This document shows positions 24,910 through 34,233 of a stretch of DNA of 64,000 nucleotides, in pieces. The stretch is from Bacteroidetes bacterium UBA1935. Its GTDB lineage: Bacteria; Bacteroidota; Bacteroidia; Chitinophagales; Chitinophagaceae. The notes beneath the pieces were generated by a model that did not search any database, was not told the origin of the DNA, and worked only from the letters and a program-made list of their open reading frames with translations. The stretch lies in NCBI GenBank assembly GCA_002337045.1, contig DDFF01000003.1, forward strand, positions 310,001-374,000, given 5' to 3'. Within the stretch, counting starts at the first letter, position 1. Each line of letters opens with the position of its first letter. The translations under genes were made by a program, and so were the position numbers.

Positions 24910-25644
24910 ATGAAATACATATTCGCCACATTGCTTGCACTAGCAGTAGCACATGCTGCTGATGGGCAAAACATCATCCTGCGCGATAATAATGAAACAA
25001 TAGTAAACGGCGATACAATTGAGGTATCTCCCACGCTGACACAGAAACCACCGTACACGAGTATACAATGCAGACTTTTTGCGCAAAACAATACAGGCAG
25101 CAGTATAAATTTAGGAGCTAAAAAGGCCGAGATAACACCTGACCCTGATGCAGACCACAGCTTTTGCTTCTACAAATACTGCTACCCTACAAGCGTATAC
25201 ATAGCTCCTGATGTAGTGCAGCTATCCCCCACTGCAATAGACAGCAGTTTTAAAGGTGCATATCTATATCTGGAAAGCAACCATACACCGGGCAAATATC
25301 TGGTAGCCTACACCTTCTTCAACAGCAATAACCCTGCAGATAGTGCTATTGTGTATGTATTATACAACACCAATCCATTAGCAACAGGCATTGCGGCTAC
25401 TACACTGCAAAATAACATCAGCATCTACCCCAACCCTGCAAAGGATGCGATACACTTATCTGCTGCTGCTGACATAAATGGCACACTAACCATCACCAAT
25501 AGCATAGGTGTGGTGGTATACAAACAAACACTTACCAACAAACGCACTGCATCAATAGCCATCAGCAATTGGGCTGCGGGTGTATACCATTACAATCTGG
25601 AAAGCAAAGGAGAACGTGTAGCGGGCAGCTTTACAAAACAATAG
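24910..25644 (+). CDS. Secreted protein with T9SS sorting tail
   Basis: 244 residues from the ATG at 24910, chosen because the signal peptide (YIFATLLALAVAHAADGQ) starts there; the longer open frame begins 72 bp upstream. The middle part is a beta-rich domain of unknown type with a few Cys (CRLFAQ, CFYKYCYP). The C-terminal tail has ISIYPNPAKDAIHLS, ITNSIGVVVYKQ and WAAGVYHYNLES, directing type IX export. Confidence 0.82.
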   Translation: MKYIFATLLALAVAHAADGQNIILRDNNETIVNGDTIEVSPTLTQKPPYTSIQCRLFAQNNTGSSINLGAKKAEITPDPDADHSFCFYKYCYPTSVYIAPDVVQLSPTAIDSSFKGAYLYLESNHTPGKYLVAYTFFNSNNPADSAIVYVLYNTNPLATGIAATTLQNNISIYPNPAKDAIHLSAAADINGTLTITNSIGVVVYKQTLTNKRTASIAISNWAAGVYHYNLESKGERVAGSFTKQ

Positions 25645-25664
25645 GGGGCATCTTCATACAGCAG

Positions 25665-25713
25665 AAAACATCATTGCGTATAAAAACATCTTTATATTGC
25701 AGTGATGTTTTTG
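25665..25713 (+). terminator. Probable terminator after the T9SS gene
   Basis: Arms AAAACATCA (25665-25673) and TGATGTTTT (25703-25711) with extra TGC/GCA pairing enclose an A/T-rich loop and run into TTTT. The loop is long, so the fold is less certain. Confidence 0.5.
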
Positions 25714-25749
25714 GTATTTACAGTGCTAGCTAAACTTTGATGTAACCAA

Positions 25750-26223
25750 CTACTTGCCCTCAGCCTTTAGCAATTTTTTGATGATGACTATCTGCCCCAT
25801 GTGATAGTGGGTATGTTCTATCAGCCCGTGCAGGTTGCGGTAGTAAATGCCGTATTTTTCCTGTGTAAAATATTCCCCTAGTTTTTCATCGGGCAGTTGC
25901 TCTATGGCTGCTACCAGTGCCTGCCAGTTGTCTCTGATAGTATTGCACATAGCTTGCCAGTCGGCCTCGTTGTTGATGGGCGGGTGATTGAAGCTGAGTT
26001 CGTCTTTTGAGTCCAGCGGATTGCCGCGCAGCACATTCAGTATAGCTGCTACATAATACCCCATGTGAAAGGTAATTACGGCTATCGTATTCATATCATG
26101 CACTTTGGCGGTAGCCTGCTGCCATGTTACATCTTTCAGTGTATCGTGCAGGTTTACCCATGTCCAGTTGCCACCATTATATACTTCGTTCAGGTGTTTG
26201 GCTATTTGCTTGGCGTATTGCAT
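25750..26223 (-). CDS. DinB/YfiT-like four-helix protein
   Basis: 157 residues. It opens AKQIAKHLNEVYNGGNW, with a helix-bundle pattern, His in ITFHMGYYVAAI and the closing HTHYHMGQIVIIKKLL typical of DinB-type metal-binding bundles, which use three His residues. Members are often thiol-dependent transferases or of unknown role. It lies 32 bp after the receiver gene on the same strand and may be in the same operon. Confidence 0.8.
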   Translation of the reverse strand: MQYAKQIAKHLNEVYNGGNWTWVNLHDTLKDVTWQQATAKVHDMNTIAVITFHMGYYVAAILNVLRGNPLDSKDELSFNHPPINNEADWQAMCNTIRDNWQALVAAIEQLPDEKLGEYFTQEKYGIYYRNLHGLIEHTHYHMGQIVIIKKLLKAEGK

Positions 26224-26255
26224 AGCAGCAGTGTATTTTTCTATACCGAATATAC

Positions 26256-26663
26256 TTATTCTTCCGGTTTGAAATCTTCCAGAATATCGTAGAGCGATTT
26301 TTCGGAAACTGGTTTTACAATATAGTTCGCCACATCCTCATAGGCCTTGGCACGCTCAACATCTTCCGGGTTTATGGACGATGTAACGATGTAGATGGTA
26401 ATCTTGTGCGGTGGTTGTATCTGTGTAAACTCATCCAGAAACTGCCAGCCATCCATCACGGGCATGTTCAGATCCAGCAATATCACCTCGGGCATTTTGG
26501 AGCCCTCCAGCACAATGGCACTAAGGCTTTCCAAAGCCTCCTTCCCGTTTTTGAAAACGAGGAACGATTCGCAGAAGCCTGCCATACGCATCACCTTCTT
26601 GGTGGCGAATACATATATCGGGTCGTCGTCTACAATGCAAGCAATATCAATCTTTTTGCGCAT
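26256..26663 (-). CDS. Stand-alone receiver-domain protein
   Basis: 135 residues: DDD12-14, phospho-Asp in VILLDLNMPVMDGWQF, Thr/Ser in IVTSSINPED and Lys in YIVKPVSEKS. It has no output domain. It overlaps the end of the upstream PAS kinase gene by 17 nt, so the two are coupled. It resembles the Rcp1-type receivers usually paired with PAS or phytochrome kinases. Confidence 0.9.
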   Translation of the reverse strand: MRKKIDIACIVDDDPIYVFATKKVMRMAGFCESFLVFKNGKEALESLSAIVLEGSKMPEVILLDLNMPVMDGWQFLDEFTQIQPPHKITIYIVTSSINPEDVERAKAYEDVANYIVKPVSEKSLYDILEDFKPEE

Positions 26664-29448
26664 GCCTCAGATATACTTTAAAACTCGTTCCTTTATTTTC
26701 TTCACTTTCCACATCTATCCTGCCACCCATTGCCTCTACCTGGTTTTTGGTGATGAATAAACCTATGCCACGCGCATCGCTATTGCCGTGGAAGGTTTTG
26801 TACATACCAAACAGCTTGTGCTTGATGCGCTTCAAGTCCATACCAATGCCATTGTCTGCAAACTCCAGTTCTGCAAAGCCATCTTTCATCACTGCCTGCA
26901 CACGCACATAGGCATCGCGTTCTACAGATTTATACTTTATGCCATTGGTCAAGAAGTTGAGCACAATGCTATCCATATATGCATCTACACCCTCAACATA
27001 CAGTGCAGCATCTACATTATTTTCTATGCGCACATTTTTATCCTGTGCTATGGCCCTTACATTCTGTATAGCAGCATCTACCACACTGCGCAGGTGTATG
27101 GGCTTTAGATTTTCACCAATGGCATTGTTCATCACCACAACCTCATTCAGGTGCACAATGGTATCGCGCAGGTTGTTGGCCGATTGCAGCAGGTTTTTCA
27201 GCAATTCATCTTCTGCCTTTTCTTCGTTCTCTTGCAGGAACAGATCTAAGAGTATAGATATATTACCCGAATGCGAACGCAGATTGTGCGACACAATGTG
27301 GGCAAAATTGCGCAGCCTTTCGTTCTGTGCATTCGTTACATCCAGCAGCGATTTTATTTCACGCTCCACACGTTTTATCTCGCTGATGTCTGCGGCTATA
27401 CCCAGATAGCCAACTATCTCATCTTTTTCGCGCACGGCAGTAACGGTAAGCTGTACAGGAAACTGTGTGCCGTCTTTGCTCACATAGGTCCACTCGCGGG
27501 TTTCGTATTTCTGCACCTTTGGCAATGCTGTAAAGACATCAAAGTACTGCACGGTTTTGCCCAGCCTTTCCGACAACTCCTTGCCACGCGCATCCATTTC
27601 TTCGGCAAGGTGTATTATTTGCGGTGTTTTCAGATGCACCATTTCCTCTCTGCTATAGCCCAGCAGATTTTCCGCGCCTACGTTGAAGCTTGTTATAACA
27701 CCCTTCGCATCCGTGCTGATGATACTCACCTGCGTGCTTGCGTTCAATATGCCTTCCAGCCTATCAAGCGTTTGTGCCAGTTTATTTTGGGTGATGCGTT
27801 GTGTATTAATATCCGTTATCTGCGATACAAAATGTTTCGGATTGCCCTCCCCATCGCGCACCAGCGATACGGATAATATTGCCCAGATGTATTCACCGTT
27901 CTTGTGCAGGTAGCGTTTTTCCAGTTGGTAATGCTTGCGCTTGCCTTCCAGCAATTCATTTACCAAAGCAACATCGGGGGCAACATCATCAGGGTGAGTA
28001 ATATCGTGAAACGTAAGGTGCAATAATTCTTCCTCAGTATAGCCAAGTATATTGCTGATGGCAGCATTCACCGTCACCCATTTACCAGCTAGCGATACGA
28101 TGGCAATACCTGTAGGCGATGCCTCGAACGCGCCACGAAACTGCGATTCGCTCAGCACCAGTTGTTGCGCTGTTTTCTTGCGTGCGGTAATATCTTCTGT
28201 ATACATGATGATACCACCTACCTGACCTTCTGATGCATACCAGGGGCGCACATCCCATGCCAGCCACTGCTCGCTGCCATCTTCGCGCAGAAAATAAGCA
28301 TCGTCGTTTTTGTTGATGGCACCTGCCAGACATTCACGGTGTATCTGTTTCCAGTCTTCACCTATTTCAGGAAAAATATCGTAGTGAGATTTGCCGATGA
28401 TATCGATACCCTGCAGCCCATAGTCGCTTATCCATTTTTGCGATGCCGCCACATAACACATATTCGCATCAAACATGGCAATGGCCGTAGGTGCTTCGTT
28501 TACAAATATCTGATTGCGCACATTACTCTTCTTCAGTTCGCGCGTGCGTATCTCTACTTCTTCTTCCAGCATGGCATTCAGGTTGCGTAGCTCCGCCTCA
28601 GCCTTTTTTCTTTTGGCGTCAATGGTATTCAGCCTGTTTGCAGTATTGCGTATCAGCAAGAGGCTTGCCAGTATAAACGACAGACCATAAAGCGCTGCAC
28701 CTATTTCTACAGACAGTGTATGCCTGGTGTATATATAAAACCATAGCGCCCCCAACACAACAATGATGGCAAACATGACTGGGAACAGGCGCTTTGCCAT
28801 CAGGCTACCGATATCATTGCCATGAAACAAACGCGCATAGCCTACATTGGGTTGCAATGCGGCAGACACTACAGATAACACCAGCAACATCAATGCGGTG
28901 TTGATGGCCATACCTGTAATGAAAGTCATGGTATAGAAACCCGGCACACGGAATATATGCCCAAACAATGCAAAAGCCGCAACAATGGTAATAATGTGAA
29001 ATAAGCCCTGCGATACACGCTTCACATTTCGGCTATCTGACAATACACCCAGATGACCGACGTTCAGCATCATGACACTGATAGTAGTAATAAATGCCAT
29101 ACGCCCCGGGAAGGGTGTCAGCTCGTTTACCTCATCTTTAAAAAGCAATTCATCTATCCCGAAACCGGTATTAAACACATGCTCCAGCATAGTGAGCGAT
29201 GCGATGAGTAAGGATATAATTACAGCAACACTATATACCTTTTTGCCTTGTTCCTGATGCCTGTTATAATAGAAAACTCCACCCGCACTCAACAACAAAC
29301 AGATAGCAGTATTCACCTTCATGCTGATTCCGTTGGGTGCCACACTTTTCAGCACCGCTATGTTGCCCACCCAACCTACTAATACCAGTACTGCGACTGC
29401 TATTACAAACAAAGACAATACCTGTACAAATTTTCGCTCTATCTGCAT
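26647..29448 (-). CDS. Membrane multi-PAS sensor histidine kinase
   Basis: 933 residues from the ATG at 29448. Seven or eight hydrophobic segments in the first 280 residues form a MASE-like membrane sensor. A helix follows, then three PAS/PAC modules (VRNQIFVNEAPTAIAMFDAN, GAFEASPTGIAIVSLAGKW, GILNASTQVSIISTDAKG), each with PAC motifs. The kinase core has HIVSHNLRSHSGNISILLD as phospho-acceptor region, then FLTNGIKYKS and FADNGIGMDLKRIKHKLFGMYKTF. It pairs with the receiver protein directly downstream. Confidence 0.92.
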   Translation of the reverse strand: MQIERKFVQVLSLFVIAVAVLVLVGWVGNIAVLKSVAPNGISMKVNTAICLLLSAGGVFYYNRHQEQGKKVYSVAVIISLLIASLTMLEHVFNTGFGIDELLFKDEVNELTPFPGRMAFITTISVMMLNVGHLGVLSDSRNVKRVSQGLFHIITIVAAFALFGHIFRVPGFYTMTFITGMAINTALMLLVLSVVSAALQPNVGYARLFHGNDIGSLMAKRLFPVMFAIIVVLGALWFYIYTRHTLSVEIGAALYGLSFILASLLLIRNTANRLNTIDAKRKKAEAELRNLNAMLEEEVEIRTRELKKSNVRNQIFVNEAPTAIAMFDANMCYVAASQKWISDYGLQGIDIIGKSHYDIFPEIGEDWKQIHRECLAGAINKNDDAYFLREDGSEQWLAWDVRPWYASEGQVGGIIMYTEDITARKKTAQQLVLSESQFRGAFEASPTGIAIVSLAGKWVTVNAAISNILGYTEEELLHLTFHDITHPDDVAPDVALVNELLEGKRKHYQLEKRYLHKNGEYIWAILSVSLVRDGEGNPKHFVSQITDINTQRITQNKLAQTLDRLEGILNASTQVSIISTDAKGVITSFNVGAENLLGYSREEMVHLKTPQIIHLAEEMDARGKELSERLGKTVQYFDVFTALPKVQKYETREWTYVSKDGTQFPVQLTVTAVREKDEIVGYLGIAADISEIKRVEREIKSLLDVTNAQNERLRNFAHIVSHNLRSHSGNISILLDLFLQENEEKAEDELLKNLLQSANNLRDTIVHLNEVVVMNNAIGENLKPIHLRSVVDAAIQNVRAIAQDKNVRIENNVDAALYVEGVDAYMDSIVLNFLTNGIKYKSVERDAYVRVQAVMKDGFAELEFADNGIGMDLKRIKHKLFGMYKTFHGNSDARGIGLFITKNQVEAMGGRIDVESEENKGTSFKVYLRHAQKD

Positions 29449-29548
29449 CAATGCGAATATACTACACAATATTGCCCTGCATATAGCATGCCGTCAAATA
29501 ATAAAACGGACACATTATTGTTGGCACTTCAAAACACAGCATAAGCTG

Positions 29549-30139
29549 TTACACATGCAGTACTTTCTTTATTCTTGCCAATTGCCTGAAGTGATGTTTG
29601 ATGTGCATCTCTGCACTATGATACCATTGCAATGCGTTGAACCATCCACCTACCCAGTGTGCAATGCGCATGTTTTTATCAGCGGCTACAACCTGTGTAA
29701 TGGCAGCTTCCACCTGTGCCTGTGCTGCCAGCAGATTGGCGATGGCAGTTTCTTTGCTTACTGCTGCAGGTGTATATATATGCCCCGTGTTGGGTGGTAT
29801 GTTTTTTATGCGCAACCTTACCGGCGGGAATGAACCCATAAAGCTGAACACTGCCGCACCAAAACCTGAACGTCCGCGTTCGCCCTTGCCATCACAACAT
29901 AGCATAGCATTTTCCACACATTTAAAAGTTGTATGATGTATATGGTCGGCTACTTGCGCTACACTCCACTCTCCGGGTGCCGATTTAGCAAATGCATCTT
30001 CGGGAAAACTTTGCAACTCCTGCACCCAGCGTGCTGTATGTTGTTTGTATTTATCTAGTATGTCGGCTGCTTTCACTTGCTTGTTGTTTGCGGCAAAATT
30101 ATACGATGTGCCATTCCCTGCATTGTAAATTTTAGACAT
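29549..30139 (-). CDS. DinB-family protein
   Basis: 196 residues from the ATG at 30139. The pattern ILDKYKQHTARWVQELQSFPEDAFAKS, GEWSVAQVADHIHHT and the late NALQWYHSAEMHIKHHFRQL is a DinB-like four-helix bundle with three candidate metal-binding His. The start ATG shares its A with the stop of the AraC gene (TGATG), so translation is coupled and the AraC-type regulator probably controls or shares its function. Confidence 0.8.
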   Translation of the reverse strand: MSKIYNAGNGTSYNFAANNKQVKAADILDKYKQHTARWVQELQSFPEDAFAKSAPGEWSVAQVADHIHHTTFKCVENAMLCCDGKGERGRSGFGAAVFSFMGSFPPVRLRIKNIPPNTGHIYTPAAVSKETAIANLLAAQAQVEAAITQVVAADKNMRIAHWVGGWFNALQWYHSAEMHIKHHFRQLARIKKVLHV

Positions 30140-30933
30140 CAGGCAAAACCGAAAAAATCGTCTATCGTGTCTTTGGCAGTGAATTGTTTTGTAGGCGTAA
30201 TGCCCGAAAAATAACTGAAGTCTTTGATGAAATGAGCCTGATCGTAATAACCGCAATTGTGCAATACCTGCATCCAGTTGGCTTTTTGCAGCGCACGCAC
30301 TTGTGCAAAGGCATTGTAGAATCTATGCACCCGCGCAAAAGCTTTGGGAGATAAACCCACATGTTTGGCAAACAGCCTTTCTAATTGCTTGTAAGACACC
30401 CCAACCTGCAATGCTACATCCTCTACCACCACATCTCCCTTTGCAGCCATTATAATGCGCGTAGCCTGCAATGCCTTTGCTGCACCTGCATCTGTGCGCA
30501 ATAGCGCCAGGAGCAACGCTTCTGTTTGTTTTATTTTATCGGCATCCGTACTTGCGGTTGTAAGCGACTGCAGGATATTAATCATTTTATTATTAATAGC
30601 TGCGAGGGGCACAAAGCTGTTTACCAAGTCCGAAGCCTTCATCCCGCTGAATAGAAATTCGCTACCCGGCATTAGCCTGATGCCTATCATACGCACCGCA
30701 CCGGGTTGTTGCAACAGCAATGGCTTTGTTCGCTGCCCGAACAAAACACTGCCTTCCACCAATTGTGTATTGCCATCGTGCCCAACAAGGTGGTATGGCT
30801 CGCCCAGGTTTATCATGATATCACTAAACCCATCGGGCAGCATTTTGGTATTATGTGGAATGGCATCTGCTTCTATAAACCAATAGCAGACAACCAACCC
30901 TTGCAACAATGCGTGTGAAGGTTTGTGAAACAT
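30139..30933 (-). CDS. AraC-family transcriptional regulator
   Basis: 264 residues from the ATG at 30933; in-frame ATGs also occur at 30975 and 30990. The N-terminal domain (LQGLVVCYWFIEA, MLPDGFSDIMINLGEPY, RMIGIRLMPGSEF) is the DUF6597-type sensor common in Bacteroidota AraC proteins. The C-terminal two-HTH domain has VEDVALQVGVSYKQLERLF and NCGYYDQAHFIKDFSYFSG. Coupled to the DinB gene downstream. Confidence 0.88.
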   Translation of the reverse strand: MFHKPSHALLQGLVVCYWFIEADAIPHNTKMLPDGFSDIMINLGEPYHLVGHDGNTQLVEGSVLFGQRTKPLLLQQPGAVRMIGIRLMPGSEFLFSGMKASDLVNSFVPLAAINNKMINILQSLTTASTDADKIKQTEALLLALLRTDAGAAKALQATRIIMAAKGDVVVEDVALQVGVSYKQLERLFAKHVGLSPKAFARVHRFYNAFAQVRALQKANWMQVLHNCGYYDQAHFIKDFSYFSGITPTKQFTAKDTIDDFFGFA

Positions 30934-30981
30934 GGCGGAAAAATATCTATTTCTGCCACAACGGACAAACGCCATATAAAA

Positions 30982-31020
30982 AACGGGCATCCGCAACCTG
31001 GAAAGGACGCAGTGCCCGTT
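30982..31020 (-). terminator. Terminator of the methyltransferase gene
   Basis: Arms AACGGGCA / TGCCCGTT enclose a 23-nt loop that can pair further, followed on the minus strand by TTTTTTAT. It lies 80 bp after the methyltransferase stop and just upstream of the AraC start. Confidence 0.75.
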
Positions 31021-31103
31021 CTTACTACATCGTAAGAAGAATCTGATAGTAAAACAACAAACTGTTACATTACCCCTACGTACCGATGATTTTTTTTTAG
31101 AAA

Positions 31104-31871
31104 CTACCCCTTTCTGTACACCACCAACCTGATAGAACCCTCGAAGAATGGTTGTGTGCGCAGGTGTCCGTACTTGCGGTCCCACTCGCCACTGGCAAGG
31201 TCGTCTGCCAAGTGCTGCACATGTTGCTTTATGGTTTCTGCATCTACAAAGCCCCAAGCAGATTGTGCATTGCGCACGTTCTCATCCAGAAAAGCCTCGG
31301 GCCTGCCATAGAAAGCTTCCTGAAAGCCATCTACACAATCAAGCGGTACTGACACTTCTATTACCTCGCAACTATCTGCACCCAGACAATCTACTATGGT
31401 GCTGATTTCGGGATAACGTTTCTTTTCTGCTGCTACTACTGCGGGAAAATAATAATCGTTCCACATCTTGTTCAGTGCCGATGGGTCGAACGTAAGTACC
31501 ACTACAGTGTCTTTTGCTACACGTCGCATTTCGCGGAGTCCTGCGGCAATATCGGGCCAGTGGTGGATGGTAGCCATTGCCATACAGGCATCAAAACTAT
31601 TATCGTCAAAAGGCAGCTTGTCTGCATAGCCTATTACTGCGGGCACTTTGCCCTGCTGCATGCGCTGTGCGCGCATCACTGCCGATGGCTCTACTGCCAC
31701 CACATAGCGGTCTGCGGGCTCGTAAGAACCTGCGCCTGCACCAATGTTGAGAACGGATTGCGCACTACCCATTGCGTTGTGTACTTGCGCTGCTATGCGC
31801 GGATCTGTTTGCCTATGACGGGCATACTGCCTGCCATGTGCATCATAGTCATAAGTTTTTTCAATTTTCAT
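31104..31871 (-). CDS. Class I SAM-dependent methyltransferase
   Basis: 255 residues from the ATG at 31871. Motif I VLNIGAGAGSYEP, motif II VVAVEPSAVM, post-II IGYADKLPFDDNSFDACMAM and HHWPDIAAGLREMRRV are the UbiE/Methyltransf_11 pattern. It is cytoplasmic. The substrate is unknown and the neighbours give no pathway clue. Confidence 0.85.
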   Translation of the reverse strand: MKIEKTYDYDAHGRQYARHRQTDPRIAAQVHNAMGSAQSVLNIGAGAGSYEPADRYVVAVEPSAVMRAQRMQQGKVPAVIGYADKLPFDDNSFDACMAMATIHHWPDIAAGLREMRRVAKDTVVVLTFDPSALNKMWNDYYFPAVVAAEKKRYPEISTIVDCLGADSCEVIEVSVPLDCVDGFQEAFYGRPEAFLDENVRNAQSAWGFVDAETIKQHVQHLADDLASGEWDRKYGHLRTQPFFEGSIRLVVYRKG

Positions 31872-31962
31872 ACCCTCTGCAATACAAAAACCAAACCAAA
31901 ACAAATGTTATTGCAGAGAATTAATAAAGCTTTAGGAGAGATTAACTACGGGCTTTCGACTA

Positions 31963-32733
31963 CTATACTTTGTCTGAATAATAACGTGCAAACCACTCAG
32001 GGACCTGATCTTCATCAATATCATCCCATTTCTTTTTGCCCGACACTAATTTGAAATGCGCGAACATAGGCACATCCGTTTTACCATCTTCCGAATTATC
32101 GAAATAAAATGCCTGATACGCAAGCTGGCTGGCATCATACAACAAGTCGAGCGAGCGCTGATACCTGCCTCTTATTTTATCTTCAGGTACATCGTGCCCA
32201 CCTTTTTGTTTTCTTGCCGAAACCCTGTACACATTGATATCTGCAGATTCTGTAGAAACGAAATACAAATACACTTTGTACCCTGCTGCTACAGCTTCTT
32301 TCATAATATCCAACTTGCTATGATGAGAAAAAACTGTTTCGAAAGAAAATTTCTTACCTGCCTGCAACAAGGTTTTGCGTAGAAAATCTGCAATTATTTG
32401 TGCAAGCCTCTCCTTCGCATCGGCATGTAGCAAATGAATACGATTTGCCTTGAAGCGAAAAGACGCTCCAAACGCTTCTTCATTGAAATCATCGGCAACT
32501 AAACCCGATGCCAATGCAATATCTGTGAATTGCTGACGTGTTACTTCAATATTGTAATCATTGAAAGAGAATGTATCATCTGTCAGACAAACGGCGATAT
32601 CGTCTGCATTGATGTATATGCCAAAATCTATTGGCTGATTATTTACCCGTAATGCTTTCAGATATTTAATAACTGTACTTTTACCGGAACCATTAGGACC
32701 GGCAAACACCCGCATACGGAGCGTCTCAGACAT
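31963..32733 (-). CDS. Zeta-toxin-like P-loop kinase
   Basis: 256 residues. Walker A GPNGSGKST at 12-20, then INADDIA (42-47), KFSFETVFSH (128-137) and GGHDVPEDKIRGRYQRSL (178-195), the order seen in zeta-type/UDP-N-acetylglucosamine kinase-like proteins. In true zeta toxins this phosphorylates a cell-wall precursor and kills the cell; chromosomal relatives can have other roles. The start overlaps the stop of an upstream 84-residue gene (TAATG), the arrangement expected of an antitoxin-toxin pair. Confidence 0.8.
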   Translation of the reverse strand: MSETLRMRVFAGPNGSGKSTVIKYLKALRVNNQPIDFGIYINADDIAVCLTDDTFSFNDYNIEVTRQQFTDIALASGLVADDFNEEAFGASFRFKANRIHLLHADAKERLAQIIADFLRKTLLQAGKKFSFETVFSHHSKLDIMKEAVAAGYKVYLYFVSTESADINVYRVSARKQKGGHDVPEDKIRGRYQRSLDLLYDASQLAYQAFYFDNSEDGKTDVPMFAHFKLVSGKKKWDDIDEDQVPEWFARYYSDKV

Positions 32734-32987
32734 TAATCCAAGTTAATTTTGCGTCGCTTGCCTGATACTACGATTTCAGATATTCTTTCTATCACATTAC
32801 CATTCTCATCTATCTTCACCACCCAGCCATCTTTTGCAACTACATTATAGCCTATTACCTGCATGGTTTCCTGTGCTGCTATCTCAAAACCTTTCTGAGC
32901 TGCACTTGCAGTTAATCGTTTTGTGAGGTATGCCATTCTGTTCGATCTACTGCCTCCGTTTCTTTTCTTCTTAGTGATAATACCCAT
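32733..32987 (-). CDS. Small basic protein coupled to the zeta-like kinase, candidate antitoxin
   Basis: 84 residues. A Lys/Arg-rich start (MGIITKKKRNGGSRSNRM) is followed by a helical stretch (RLTASAAQKGFEIAAQETM) and a short beta segment with a repeated turn (GYNVVAKDGWVVKIDENGNVIERI). It is unlike the epsilon antitoxin of streptococcal zeta systems. It shares one base with the kinase start codon, so the two are made together. Antitoxin activity is inferred from position and size only. Confidence 0.6.
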   Translation of the reverse strand: MGIITKKKRNGGSRSNRMAYLTKRLTASAAQKGFEIAAQETMQVIGYNVVAKDGWVVKIDENGNVIERISEIVVSGKRRKINLD

Positions 32988-33055
32988 AGTATAAAGTTAC
33001 TAAAAAATCTGTTTTATGCCATTCAACATATTGTTAAATGAACACATCTATTCAC

Positions 33056-33616
33056 TTACACCCTCAGCACACCACGAAATCCGCGTGCTGCGTAGTAAGA
33101 CTCTGCACCGTTGTGGTAGAGGAATACCGTATCGTAGCGCCTATCGCAAAAGACAGCACCACCCAGCTTGCGGATGGCTGCGGGTGTTTGCACCCAGCTC
33201 GATGTCTTGAGATCGAACGCGCCGAAGGTTTGCAGCATACGGTATTGTTCTTCGTCCAGCAATTCAATACCCATTTCCGCAGCCATATTAACGGCACTGT
33301 TGGCAGGCTTGTGTTCTTTGCGGCTCTCCAGCGCCTCGTGGTCGTAACAAATACTACGGCGTCCTTTAGGGCTTTCGGCAGCACAGTCAAAGAACAGGTA
33401 TTCGCCCGTCTTTTTATCCTGCCCTACAACATCGGGTTCGCCACCTGTCATCTCCATTTCGTTGAGCGACCATAGTTTGTCTGCATGTTTCTGCAGCTTG
33501 CTTTCAACATCGGCCCAAGCAATGCCTTTGTGGCGTTTTGCATTTTTCTCAAAACGCGCTTTCAATATATCTAGCAGTTCTTTGCTTTGCGATGCGGTGA
33601 GTTTGTTCTTTGGCAT
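33056..33616 (-). CDS. DUF4256 protein
   Basis: 186 residues. KELLDILKARFEKNAKRHKGI, WADVESKLQKHADKLWSLNEME, TGGEPDVVGQDKKTGEYLFFDC and the end GAESYYAARGFRGVLRV are the DUF4256 signature. Cytoplasmic, function unknown. It is the last gene of a five-gene run with an ArsR regulator and an SRPBCC protein. Confidence 0.88.
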   Translation of the reverse strand: MPKNKLTASQSKELLDILKARFEKNAKRHKGIAWADVESKLQKHADKLWSLNEMEMTGGEPDVVGQDKKTGEYLFFDCAAESPKGRRSICYDHEALESRKEHKPANSAVNMAAEMGIELLDEEQYRMLQTFGAFDLKTSSWVQTPAAIRKLGGAVFCDRRYDTVFLYHNGAESYYAARGFRGVLRV

Positions 33617-33636
33617 TGTAAATGTTTTAAGTTTTA

Positions 33637-34224
33637 CTAATCATTCAGCCCCTTGCCTGCCAGTATATCGGGCATGGCTTTTTCTATTCTTGCCTCGCGG
33701 GTTTGGGTTTGTTTGGGTGCGGCAAAATGCAAGAGGTAGGCGCGTTGCCTGCCGGGTGTCAGTGCTTCGAAGGCTGTTTTCAGTTTTTTGTTTTTATCCA
33801 GTACCTGCTGAAACTCTTCGGGCACAGGATATTCCGCTACTTTCTTCAGCGTTACTTTCAGCCCCGCATCTTCTACCGCTATGGCATCGTATATATATGA
33901 TTTGATGGTAGCTGCCAGTTTCGTTATCTCCTTCGCATCTGTAAAACGCATTTGCCTGGCAGACTGTACATTGGCTGTTTGCTGTATCAGCAATCCGTCC
34001 CCATCGGTCATCAGCGCACCTTTGAAGAACAAGAGCGCGCAATATTCCTTAAAGCCATGTATCAGCACAATATTGCTACCGCCATGCATGTAGCAGGGCT
34101 GTCCCCATTTCAATTGCTCATCAAGCCCGCAGCCAAGCACTATCTTGCGCAGCTTGTCATACTCCTTGCTCCACTGACTGTCTTTCTCAAAAAAGAAATC
34201 AACTTTAGGATTGGTATTGCCCAT
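33637..34224 (-). CDS. YdeI/OmpD-associated DUF1801-type protein
   Basis: 195 residues. N-terminal DUF1801-like domain (LDEQLKWGQPCYMHGGSNIVLIHGFKEY, ALLFFKGALMTDGDGLL) and C-terminal bacteriocin-protection/OmpD-associated helical part (VPEEFQQVLDKNKKLKTAFEALTPGRQR, AKPKQTQTREARIEKA-like). Members are small cytoplasmic proteins linked to stress but of unsettled function. It lies 9 bp downstream of the DoxX-like gene. Confidence 0.85.
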   Translation of the reverse strand: MGNTNPKVDFFFEKDSQWSKEYDKLRKIVLGCGLDEQLKWGQPCYMHGGSNIVLIHGFKEYCALLFFKGALMTDGDGLLIQQTANVQSARQMRFTDAKEITKLAATIKSYIYDAIAVEDAGLKVTLKKVAEYPVPEEFQQVLDKNKKLKTAFEALTPGRQRAYLLHFAAPKQTQTREARIEKAMPDILAGKGLND

Positions 34225-34233
34225 GTATTGAAG

